Positions 36,901 to 44,511 of a stretch of DNA of 64,000 nucleotides are shown piece by piece. A program made the position numbers and the translations under genes. Under the pieces are notes generated by a model that was not told the origin of the DNA, ran no database searches, and saw nothing but the letters and a program-made list of their open reading frames with translations. Numbering within the stretch: position 1 is the first letter of the stretch; each line of letters opens with the position of its first letter. The DNA is from Antennarius striatus (lineage: Eukaryota > Chordata > Actinopteri > Lophiiformes > Antennariidae): contig NC_090797.1 of assembly GCF_040054535.1 (NCBI RefSeq), forward strand, positions 10,614,501 to 10,678,500, written 5' to 3'.

Positions 36901-37158
36901 ACAAATATTTACGTGTTCTATATTCAGTGACAGATATCTTTTTCTGTGTGTGTCTTCGGTATTAACAGAGAGACCCACCTGGAATACGTCAGTCCACACC
37001 ACTGCCTTCAGTCCACCCTGTAAGGATATAGATCATAATACAGATCATAATAATAAAATGAATCATAATCATTCATCTTTTACCACTTCTTCAGCTTTTG
37101 CAGATCATATATACATATATATATGTATATATACTGTATACACACACACACACACACA

Positions 37159-37203
<45 letters not shown>

Positions 37204-39271
37204 ATTTAGTTAGTTAGTAAGTTTGTTTAGTTAGTTATTTAGCTATTTATTTATTTACCAACCAATGTGCAGTACAGAGTACACACAATGCCTGTTGTAA
37301 TAATTCCACCCCACAGATCTATATCAGCAACTATAGAGAAAGAGAACAAAAGACAGAATAAACACATTGATGTCAAATAAAACACTAAAGGTTATTAGTA
37401 AATTTCTGATGTCAGTAATAATTTGATGTGAACACCGAGGACTAAAAACAACATACTCTGGTTTAAAGCAAGGGCTGGGCCATAGATGACGATTCCAGTG
37501 TAGAGCATCTATGTTGGACAGAAAAATGTAATACATATATAAATGACCCTCGTGTGTCTGATTTTGATGACACCCTCTTGGGTAAATGTCTTCTTATTAT
37601 ATATTGTGATGCTTTTCACTCACTGTCTGAACAATGAAGATCACAGTTCCTAGGAGACGGGTTGCTCTGTTGAAACGCATCTCCAGATACTTCTCAGTTT
37701 CATGACAGAAAAACAGACAATGTAAATTAGTGCTTTTATTTGTTAATATATTAATGGAGTCCAGTTGTTTATATGCAGGAAAGTGTCATTCTTTGTCCAA
37801 CAGGCTTGTTGTATGAAATTTGTGGACTTGAATCAAATCAAATGGTCATTATATACCAATGCGCGATTTGTTTGAAGGGGATGTGGCGGATGGGAGGATT
37901 GTTCCCCCACCCCTGATTTTTACCTCTCTACCTCTGCTGAATGAATTTTATCCTCCACAGGTTGTGACAGACTTTTCTTACAGGTAGTATATAGTCTACA
38001 TTGCTGACATTAACTTTCAACCTGAACTAAATTGTCGGCAGTCTCGATGTTCGCGAACATTCCCATGCTATTTAATAATATATTTTATTTTCCTTGCCTG
38101 CTCAGAAGTTCTCAGAAATGAGGATAAAAGAATGTCAGAATGCTTCAGATGATAGGCAAACGGGAAAGCCAAAAAGGCCACCGAAAGTTTGACATCAGAG
38201 CAAACTTCACTTACCTGTAGTTTGATATTTTCAGAGTTATTTTGACATGACATCTGAAATCTTAATCCGTGGGGTGTCAATGTTATGTTTGCATTTCACT
38301 AAATCTTCATGCCATGTTGGTATTTATCAGCCCTTAGCCTAAATAGGTCATCTTCCACATTGTGGCCAGCACAGTAAATTAAATGTTTCATGGATTTTTA
38401 AGTTTGTAGTAAATACGAATGTTCAGCTGTTTGGAATTTAGGTTCATGAGGCCTACCATTGACCTACAAAAGAATTAGGCCTGTTGATTGCTCATTTTTC
38501 ATGACAATGGCACAATTGAAACAAATTTTAGCTATTAACCATCATCTACAGTATTTGTGTTAACTTTTTTATAGATAATAGCCAGTATACAGACACATCC
38601 CATAGAGGATAAAACAGAATGGCTAGCTCTTACAACTGATACGACACTTTGATCAGTTCTTATTATACCCATCATGTGTCCAACATTTGCTCTACAGTAA
38701 ATGTCAGTCGGTCTATTTCATGATATGCAATATGTAAAATAATAATAATAATATCATAAAATCCACAGACATATATTCCTACCTCATAGCTGCTGGTAAT
38801 GGCCAGCCTGTAGAAGACTGGGAGAAAGACCTCAGATACCACCACAATCGACAATATTTGGCCCAAACAAAAAAATGCAAAGATTGCTCCATAACGATAC
38901 ACCTACAAAACAGGAATATCTCAAATCACTTCAAACTTGCATCAACTGGAGGAGATTAAATAAACTGTCGGAAAAAAGTGGGGTTTTTTTTTGTCCATTC
39001 CAACAAAGTTTGATGTAAACAACAATATCAACTTCACCTCAGCTGGGCTGGACAACACTGTGATGGAAGACATGAAGCTAGCAGTCAAAGATATGGAGAC
39101 AGGAAAGGCCGTCAGTCTCCGGCCCCCTGTAAGGAAGACTCTGGAGTTTTCTTGGCCTCTGTTGGCCCATGCAAAGTAGACCCCGATGGCGGTGGACACC
39201 ACCAGCATGAGAGCAAACACCACATAGTCAGCTGCCACAAGGGAGCCAGCGGCAAGAGAATCCCCTGACAT
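21998..39271 (-). CDS. slc5a8-like: SLC5A8-like sodium-coupled monocarboxylate transporter, copy 3 (complete, intron 7 holds a Ty3/gypsy element)
   Basis: Seventeen coding exons: 39038-39271, 38783-38902, 37624-37689, 37457-37508, 37263-37330, 36979-37017, 36194-36309, 28288-28428, 25522-25651, 25266-25354, 25022-25131, 24852-24919, 23968-24054, 23275-23489, 22364-22467, 22201-22289, 21998-22114. They join to 1845 bp, 614 residues, without stops or frameshifts. Exon sizes match the other copies. The protein has [76 protein letters not shown] and a tail ending [12 protein letters not shown]. The usual NQSQVQRY is TQSQVQRY. Exon 9 has a CAA/GTATAA donor where the others have CAG. The gypsy insertion makes intron 7 about 7.8 kb but leaves both flanking exons and splice sites untouched, and it is antisense to this gene. 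Na+-coupled monocarboxylate uptake is inferred from the family. Confidence 0.92.
24178..24785. repeat. MITE with GTCCTCAA ends, carrying a nested repeat
   Basis: Left end CAAGTCCTCAAGATACGAAC and right end GGTTGAGGACTACCTGTA are related inverted ends; the same family is complete at 56077-56612. Nested inside (about 24450-24690, minus strand) is the dispersed repeat also seen at 36403, 54660 and 58650, recognisable by AACCCATGCAGACACGGGGA. It lies in intron 12 of copy 3. Confidence 0.6.
26180..26590 (+). mobile_element. Degenerate non-LTR retrotransposon 3' coding remnant
   Basis: Frame 26194-26454 has [20 protein letters not shown] and LVRMPPGYL, the C-terminal LINE motif written WFGHLVRMPPG in intact elements, followed in another frame by [15 protein letters not shown]. 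Frameshifts and stops show it is dead. It sits in intron 8 of copy 3 and is absent from copies 4 and 5. The next stretch to about 27330 is also insert and not recognised. Confidence 0.6.
28513..29254 (+). repeat. 5' LTR of the Ty3/gypsy element
   Basis: Begins TGTAACCAGG and ends CCCGGCTTCA. A polyadenylation signal AATAAA is at 29198-29203. Read by eye against the 3' LTR I found no difference. A chance 78-codon open frame (28887-29123) is repeated exactly in the other LTR and is not a gene. Confidence 0.95.
29260..29276 (+). other. Primer-binding site, tRNA-Leu type
   Basis: Five bases after the 5' LTR, TGGTACCAGGAGTGGGG is complementary to the 3' end of vertebrate tRNA-Leu(UAA) as I remember it (CCCCACTCCTGGTA plus CCA). 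It would prime minus-strand cDNA synthesis. Confidence 0.75.
29687..30862 (+). CDS. gag: Gag polyprotein of the Ty3/gypsy element
   Basis: 391 residues, forming the capsid/nucleocapsid of the intracellular particle. The N-terminus is acidic ([11 protein letters not shown]), followed by a retrotransposon-gag type capsid region (about residues 70-240) and one CCHC zinc knuckle at residues 354-367 (C354, C357, H362, C367; [14 protein letters not shown]). A 430-base leader separates it from the 5' LTR. The start codon is the first ATG of the frame after a purine-rich AAAAGGAAGAACA. The stop TAG at 30860-30862 lies in the loop of the predicted frameshift hairpin; pol overlaps in the -1 frame. Confidence 0.95.
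   Translation: MSIQGEGSVVNEQMMNNDEHSSSEDEVEQGDVQRQIGDLAKKQQEVMAAISSLNSVPTRSYVYVPRERHIAPFSGDIDRDGRSVDEFIEEVERVLSARNQTPPEQFDYIMSLLRGPALEEVRLRNDEGTDQMSDIFCYLREAFGDKRSASQLLQNFYSCKQKDGEGIREFSHALSQALSSVLKRYPSSVANEKVALRDQFVDGVRDPALRRELRKYVRAHPDSILIEVREEAYLWASEEHAISAKDVKSRVKVCSHVTADAQCTAAMASEKKGYLEGVMKVLAEQEKVCTTGQVSEKSVSLGDVMTILAEQGKVIIELTKAVKNLTNQDRSPSTTSATRPKTLPRFTTDGKPICFRCQTEGHVAKQCPQKQLKHTENTSASSRQGNENPWL
30784..35229 (+). CDS. pol: Pol polyprotein of the Ty3/gypsy element (expressed by -1 frameshift)
   Basis: The open frame starts after a stop at 30778 and has no ATG near its start; translation should enter from gag at 30838-30844, giving a Gag-Pol of about 1847 residues. Counting from 30784: aspartic protease LLDTGSQVS (D73); reverse transcriptase with YLDD at 527-530; RNase H LETDAS (D688); integrase zinc finger H962, H967, C997, C1000; integrase core D1029, D1088, E1124, a D,D35E spacing; then a chromatin/DNA-binding C-terminal region and an acidic-to-basic tail with [12 protein letters not shown]. 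No stop or frameshift interrupts it. Its products copy the element RNA and insert the cDNA. The long C-terminal extension after the integrase takes the place where retroviruses have env, but is in the pol frame. Confidence 0.95.
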   Translation: MSTETTEAYREHFCFKSAGKREPLVVVSRTMQGQMSDSTKPELTREKVIERAIGKCPVVDLKLNSTPALGLLDTGSQVSTITDAFFRNQLCGGDDTLLVTSSWLKITAANGLEIPYQGYVELEVETMGLKIPHCGFLVLKPSANVATAEQCIIGMNVIRRCQQLVISEFDTGLKGMAASGWTTAFQQIQTCIVPKKTIVRVAGREKVRIPASSVATVMVRGHSKETGNDTQKIIEPINTPLPTGVVVIPALVDSKWHVIPVQIVNFSQEDVWLCPRTKLGIISTVECVESDQTCEVKFNRISADVEQVSVNTKDGHIESKMQTILDNLDIGGNDEEKASLCALLARYIDVFADDEEDLGCTAEVKHEVKLVDDIPVTQPYRRIPPNQYKEVQEHISKLLKKGIIQESESSYASPVVVVRKKDGSIRLCVDYRKLNLKTKRDAFPLPRIDESFDALKGARYFSTIDLASGYHQVVVEEHDRHKTAFTTPFGLFEYLRMPMGVCNGPATFQRLMQATMKDLIFDIMLVYLDDILVYSPSFQSHLDRLDIVLKRLRDTGLKVKLGKCHFLQKEVRFLGHQISADGIATDPCKVVAVKEWPAPSTVKELQSFLGLCSYYRRYVEGFSKIASPLHDVVNQCRAVCSPAKASQKLSALWDDNCQQAFDLLKEKLITAPVLGFADFTCPFILETDASSQGLGAILYQQQGDRKRVIAYASRRLRNAEQNDKNYSSMKLELLALKWSIVEKFRGYLLGSKFTVITDNNPLCHLKNAKLGAIEQRWVAQLAAFDFDVQYRPGRSNTAADALSRHPLAGEPVPDQDDEEFDDCVAICNMIWRGTSLEPELVTAGVKCCQVNLIRALDADPCQSVVKEATPTLPGYSKEELRTFQSQDSELSVFRTFWDQKRNPRPQERRNLSRAVKSLFKQRKRVREKDGLLYRVVEDVHHGDCLQLLVPNCLRKQVLESVHDSMGHQGIERTLHLLRQRAFWAGMHNDVERWIKNCQRCILTKMPHPKIHPPIKSFLASRPLEVVAVDFTLLDPATDGRENVLVITDVFTKFTQAFPTRDQKAETTAKVLLKEWFMKYGVPERLHSDQGRNFESEVIAELCKLYGVRKTRTTPHHPTGNAQCERFNRTLHELLRTLPNDKKRRWPDHLPELVYAYNVTPHATTGYSPYYLLYGIEPHLPVDALLSKEHHGDKKFDWLEVHQQRLKEAHARAREYTEQKATERIARQKDKVYCPAVDVGQHVYLRHWPAGRNKIQDAWSSTVYQVVDILGTTYTVQPVQGGPLKRVNRVDIRPCVNLPVLTPRNETEPVWKPDDIKETETQSEMSDGDSEEGIIVEDVSFGLNSDPNTESSLVRDCEGETDNSEFVLREDEGPIFYQGVAGSDVLDPRSLQTPDVHAPLPVCQRQKPNSEVQPPIPAPRRSKRANAGVHPNPHHEPRSVLESSSLSPAMVSHILASMGSVFFREALNEVKNTFAVNEDVNS
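30838..30881 (+). promoter_or_regulatory. Programmed -1 ribosomal frameshift signal (gag to pol)
   Basis: Slippery heptamer GGGAAAC at 30838-30844 is set exactly as G-GGA-AAC in the gag frame. After a 6-base spacer (GAGAAC), 30851-30881 can fold: CCCTGGTTG pairs with CAATGCAGGG, nine pairs with one bulged G and a 12-base loop containing the gag stop. The -1 frame after the heptamer is pol (CGA GAA CCC). The geometry is that of retroviral sites. Confidence 0.85.
35232..35240 (+). other. Polypurine tract
   Basis: AGGGGAGAA directly abuts the TG of the 3' LTR, the expected primer for plus-strand synthesis. Confidence 0.85.
35241..35982 (+). repeat. 3' LTR of the Ty3/gypsy element
   Basis: 742 bp, same length as and apparently identical to the 5' LTR; polyadenylation signal at 35926-35931; followed by the CATA target duplicate. 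Confidence 0.95.
36403..36745 (+). repeat. Dispersed teleost repeat ending in (GAAT)n
   Basis: Contains GGTGGCGCAGTGTGTTGCGC, TTCTCCCCGTGTCTGCGTGG, CTTCCTCCCATCTTCAAAAAC and GCTGGGATAGGCTCCAGC, the word series of one of the commonest fish repeats. Other members here: about 24450-24690 (minus), 39509-39570 (fragment), 54660-54960 and 58650-58915. Lies in intron 6 of copy 3. Superfamily not assigned. Confidence 0.7.
37140..37202. repeat. (CA)n(CACG)n microsatellite
   Basis: CA units, a CGCA-type tetranucleotide block, then CA units again, in intron 5 of copy 3. Confidence 0.95.
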
Positions 39272-39569
39272 TTTTCTTTGATTCAGAAGAAACTAATGAA
39301 ACATCTGTTCAGAGCAGTCAGATTAAAGAAAACCCAGAAATGACTAACTCATATCCAGGCAATGATTGTCTAACATGACACTGAATTGAAGATAAATGAA
39401 CAAACCTTTACACCATGTAACATGCAGTGCCTTACATAAATTAAATAATTTTACCAGATAACAATCATTATTGTGAAGTGACTTTCAACATATAATGCTT
39501 TAATTTAGGGGCGGCACGGTGGCGCAGCGGGCAGCGTTGTCACTGCACAACAGGGCAGTTCCGGGTTCC

Positions 39570-39728
39570 TATTCCAATCTAGGATATACATTAAAACACC
39601 TTTGGTTGGAAAGCACATGACCTGAGTGATGCAAATTTTATTTTCTCTGCTTCTTTTTAGTTGGCTACACTGCTGTGTAGGACACATCTATGGGCAATGC
39701 ATCATAAGTAACACACATCACACCGTGT

Positions 39729-39777
<49 letters not shown>

Positions 39778-40091
39778 TGTGGGGACAATAAATAACTGTC
39801 AGAAAACAATCTCTCTCTTACTTTTAAAATTTGATGTAAAGGACAATATCAACCTTACCTCAGCTGGATTGGACAACACTGTGATGGCAGACATAAAGCT
39901 GGCAGTCAGAGATATGGAAACAGATAAGGCTGTCAGTGTTTGACCCCCTGTAAAAGTCTCTGGAGCTTTCTTGACCCCTTGTTTGCCTGTGCGAGGTAGA
40001 CCCCAATGGAGGTGGACACCACCAACATGAGAGCAAACACTTTATAGTCAGCTGCCACAAGGGAGCCAGCTACAAGAGAATCCCCTGACAT
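39570..40091 (-). pseudogene. Relict sixth slc5a8-like copy: exon 1 plus scraps
   Basis: Exon 1 is at 39859-40091, starts [20 protein letters not shown] with the normal ATG context and ends at a normal GAG/GTAAGG donor, but is 233 bp instead of 234: a 1-base gain (AACAAGGGG for AACAGGGG) and a 2-base loss (GACTTTTACAGG for GACTTCCTTACAGG) put the region between and after them out of frame, with a TGA. After 75 bases of intron 1 comes a TG/G tract (39725-39784) and then sequence matching intron 6 of copy 2 (39580-39720; GGCTACACTGCTGT) and the first 9 bases of exon 7. Exons 2-6 and 8-17 are gone. Its upstream flank resembles that of copy 2, so it is a deleted duplicate, not an alternative first exon. 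Confidence 0.85.
39725..39784. repeat. (TG)n(G)n tract at the relict deletion junction
   Basis: TG units pass into a run of 17 G. It lies exactly where intron 1 and intron 6 sequences of the relict copy meet. Confidence 0.9.
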
Positions 40092-40983
40092 TTTGCTTTG
40101 AGCTGACTCTAGCAATACCCCAGTGTTATGTGCATCTTGCACTTAGACTTCATCCAGTAATAACTAACTGAAGATTACAATAGAATTTACCATAAATTGA
40201 CAATGAATTGCAGAATATAAAGAAAATTTTCTCTTTGGGAACAAAAATACACCCTAAACCCATCATAAATACATAAAAGTATTATGTCTTTAAACTTGTT
40301 TCAGTATTTTTTTACAAATGAATGAAATAACTTGAGCTGCAATTTCTCTGCATCTGCCAATATGCCAATTGTTTTCATGAAAAGTTAAGGAATAGTGACA
40401 CTGTTTGGCCAGATGGCCTGATTTCAGGTTTAAAATTGTACAAAAGTTTCCCAAGTATGCATAATTTAGCATTAGTTGTTCACAAGAGAGATCAGAGTTC
40501 ATGGGCGTCCACCTCAATGATAACTTGCCAGGTAAATGATACAGCTAAAGATGTTTAAACAGTATTTTGAACTGTCTTAATTTTAGACCGGAAGCAGACA
40601 CTTGGAAATCAGTCACACTACCGTATGTACAGAGAGTACACAGTTGGAAGGAGAATTGATTATTTTGACTTTATATCAGAGGTAGCAGTGTACATGTATT
40701 TCAAATTGCCTGTTCTCAGTATAGAGCTCACATCGGTGACTTTTAGGCAGGTGAAATTCAGGACCACGGACCAGTTTGGGAAAATACATTTCAAATAGTT
40801 CAGTTGAGTATCTGTCAGCTGTATGAACTTGATTAAAAAACAAAAATATAAAACAGGACCTTTAAGTCACATATTAACTTAAAGTGCAGTATTCACACGA
40901 TGAACAACAAAACATGATTGCAGATTTTAACACAACCATGAATTATTTCATTTGGAACTTGTGGGTCTAAATCCGTCTCAATA

Positions 40984-43900
40984 TCACAGTCTGCTCTCGG
41001 TTGTATTCGACTTTGCTTCTCTACTCATGACCTGAAAGGGAAAAGCACAAAATAAGATCAGGGTCTGTCAGCTGTCATCAGGCTGATATTGTTTCTCTGC
41101 TGCAGCACTTACTCTGTCTTTGATCAACATGAACAGGTAATAAAAAGTTGTGTCTTCTTTCATGAATGTAACCCTTGAATCCACTCTGGACCTCTGACCC
41201 CCTAATACATACAATACAGCATCATTAAGGTTCATTTGTTGTATTTAAATATCACTAACAAAACTTGTTGTTTTACCTGTAAACAAGCTGACCACAAGTC
41301 CAACAATGATGGTTGTTACAGTTCCAATAGGACCAAAGTAGAGATAGGAAGGAGACTGCCAGATATCTGCTAGCTGATGGCTGGTGGTGGAAGAAGAAAA
41401 TAAGTACAGTGCGCCCTTGTTCCTCGCGGTTAATGTGTACCAGGAACCACATGCGATTAACAAATTAATTTACGGTAATTAAAACGTTTATGAACCCTCC
41501 CCATACTGATAATAAACCACCTTCTATCTGCATTACCTTTTTTGTAAGCTGCACCCTTATTATTTTGTCTTGGGTGCTGACATTTAGCCTCACCTATGGA
41601 AACAATCGCATCCATTGCAGTACAAATGTTTGGATTTTTCCTGGTTTTCGCTTGGCTTCTCCTGCGTCTTCATCTGTACTGTCCACAGTAACATCTGTCT
41701 CGTTTTCTTCATTAAATTCTGATTGTTTTTTAGTCAAGAAAGCACTCATTGTCACAACTCGTCGCTCTCTCACTGCAGTGTGTAAAATGAGCAGACGTCG
41801 TGTTCCCATTTGGTCAATTTTGATAAAGCTGAATCACGCAGGTGAGTCTCAAGAAAAACTTGCGTGAGACCTATGACATATGGGTGTCAAAGACGCAAGG
41901 ATGCATGCTAAGAAATATAAGAATACTTTGAAAAAAATACAATGAAAATATTGTATTATCCATAATGTTTGGATACAACTGTATATGCAATGGCACTCCA
42001 GCATACTGTTAAAAAATGCAAATATCTGTATGATTGGGATTTGTATCTATTCTAAATAACTGATTCATCTGTTTCCTTGAGCAATGTTATACATTTCTAG
42101 ACCATAAAACCGGAAGGATTGTTCAGGTCAATTGATCCCACATATGCCTGCTTGGTTGCTCTCTCTATACTATAAGTTAGTCATTCACTACAACTGGTTA
42201 CACACTTACTTGCCATCACCGTTTAGGGATGTGATGATGGAGATAGATTCTTTTGGAAAAGCAGTGGAGGTCCAGTTGAAACTGTCTGTAGCGTTGAAAT
42301 CACAGCCCTCAGTACTCAGTGGCAGAGGTCGGGCCATTGCAGGAGAGGGGGGATATATCAGACCTCCAATGCTGACACAGGAGGAGGCAGCCAACCCCAA
42401 CAAAAGACCTGATAAAGCCCCCTGTAGAAAAACTGTACATTAAATCTCATACATATCAAAACAAGTGATAAGGTCAACTGAAACCAACAATTGTATTGTG
42501 AACAAATACCTGGAATTTTTGACTAATAAATGACAACCCATGATTTACAGATTTCCAGTGTAATGCCTGTTAATACATTTCTGCATAATTTTATGGCAAA
42601 TCACTAATCTGAACAAACAACTGGGCTGATGGAGTAGAAAAAAAGTCACCCTGACATATATGTATTTTCAAATTTGAATTTAAGGTTATCAGACATAAAT
42701 ATTCCAGGTTGTAGAGGGGAAGACCTTAAGATAGTTAATGTGGGATAGTTGTTTTTTTTTTTTGGGGGGGGGGGGGGGTTCATGCAAAGTTTAGTAAAGT
42801 GACCAACTGAAAGGCACTGTTTCCTTAAATAAAATGAGATAAAAACAGTTCTAAGAGTTTCAACATTTTTAGAAATATTATTGACCCTCTATACAATGAA
42901 ACAAAATATAAGAAAGATCTTTAGTGCTTTTGGACATGTCAGTGTTAACAACATAGTTCACTTCAGCTCCAAAATCTACAGAACACAGCAGAAATCATTT
43001 TTCCATTTCACGCATTCCATAAATCACAGAAGATAAGGCAAAAGCTATCATGAAGAGAAGGGACTTACTTTGGAATTGGTGAATGGAAAAAGGATACCCA
43101 AAATGAACGTGCCCAGTAATGGACCTCCAGTAGCAGTGAAAACAGTGACACTTGCCTGAAACAAAAATGAGGATGATGATAACCTTGCTCTGTTGCAGTA
43201 AGACTTTTTAAGACTCTAAAATATATGGCTACTTTCTTAATTAAATAATTGTGATACAAACATATCACAGATCAACTGTACCTGTATCATTGTTCCCAAG
43301 ACTGAAGCTAGTCCAGCCAAAGCAATGCATAAAATCCCATAAAAGACGGCTGGAAATAAAATTCAGTAATGGGATTTTAATTCTGTACAGTTTTACAGCC
43401 GCAGACTGACATTCAGACACACTTATGATCATGAAACAAATTCATGCAGTCGATGCAAACATGGAGCATCTACTCACTCAGTCCTTTGGATAACCATAAC
43501 AGATGCTTCTCTGACATGTTAGTGTATGGTTTAATCAAGTCTTCCAGTGTAACTGCAGCCAGTGCATTGATGCTGGTAGAAACTGTACTGTGGTGAAAGG
43601 ACAATGACATTATGTCTTTGTAGATTCTCATTTATCCAGGTTATCCAAAGCTGTTAAATTCAATCCACTGGACTTTATTGTCTTCAAGAAACTTTAAAAT
43701 CCAGTGGATTGATTTACAGTTTTGGATAACAATGAAATTATTTAATAGTAATAATAAATTTGTCAATTTATTCTACTAAAGCACTGATAATGTAAAGTTA
43801 GGTGATATTGAATGCTGTTCAAATTGATTTTTTCATATTTTTTAAAAATATATACTGTACATTCATCAGCCACTTTATTAGATACACCTTGCTAGTATCG

Positions 43901-44479
43901 GGTTGGACCCCCTTTTGCCTTCAGAACCTCCTTAATCCTTCGTGGCATGGTTTCAAAAAGGTACTGGAAACATTCCTCAGGAAGTTTGGTCATATTGACA
44001 TAATAGCATCAATCAGCTGCTGCAGATTTGTCGGCTGCACATCCATTATGCAAATCTCCCGTTCTACCACATCCCAAAGGTGCTCTATTGGATTGAGCTC
44101 TGGTGACCGTGGAAGCCTTTTGCATACAGTAAACTCATTGTCATGTTCAAGAAACGAGTCCAAAAGATGATAAGAGTTTTATGGCATGGTGCCTTATCTT
44201 ACTGGAATTAATGATCAGAAGATGGGTACACTGTGGTCATAAAGGGATGGCCAGCAACATTGCTCAGGTAGGCTGAGGCATTGAAACAATGTTTGGTGCA
44301 ATAATTGGTACTAAGGGGCTCAAAGTGTGCAAAGAAAATATCCCCTGTACCATTCCACCACAACCAGCCTGAACAGTTGATACATGGCAGGATGGATCCA
44401 TGCTTTCATGTTGTTGACGCCATATTCTGACCCTACCATCTGAAGGTTACAGCAGACCAGACACACACACACACACGCA

Positions 44480-44511
<32 letters not shown>

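Larger units (their letters stand above)
39272..40983. other. Intergenic segment between copies 2 and 3
   Basis: Holds the 5' flank of copy 3 (39272-39500), a fragment of the common teleost repeat (39509-39570, GGCACGGTGGCGCAGCGGGC), the broken extra slc5a8-like copy (39570-40091) with its own upstream flank (to about 40540, similar to 48905-49330 above copy 2), and the 3' UTR of copy 2 (about 40560-40983). Confidence 0.65.

Noticed and set aside
39859-40091. Orphan exon 1 as an alternative first exon of copy 3
   Set aside because: It is frameshifted (233 bp, TGA inside), so splicing to exon 2 would not give a transporter.
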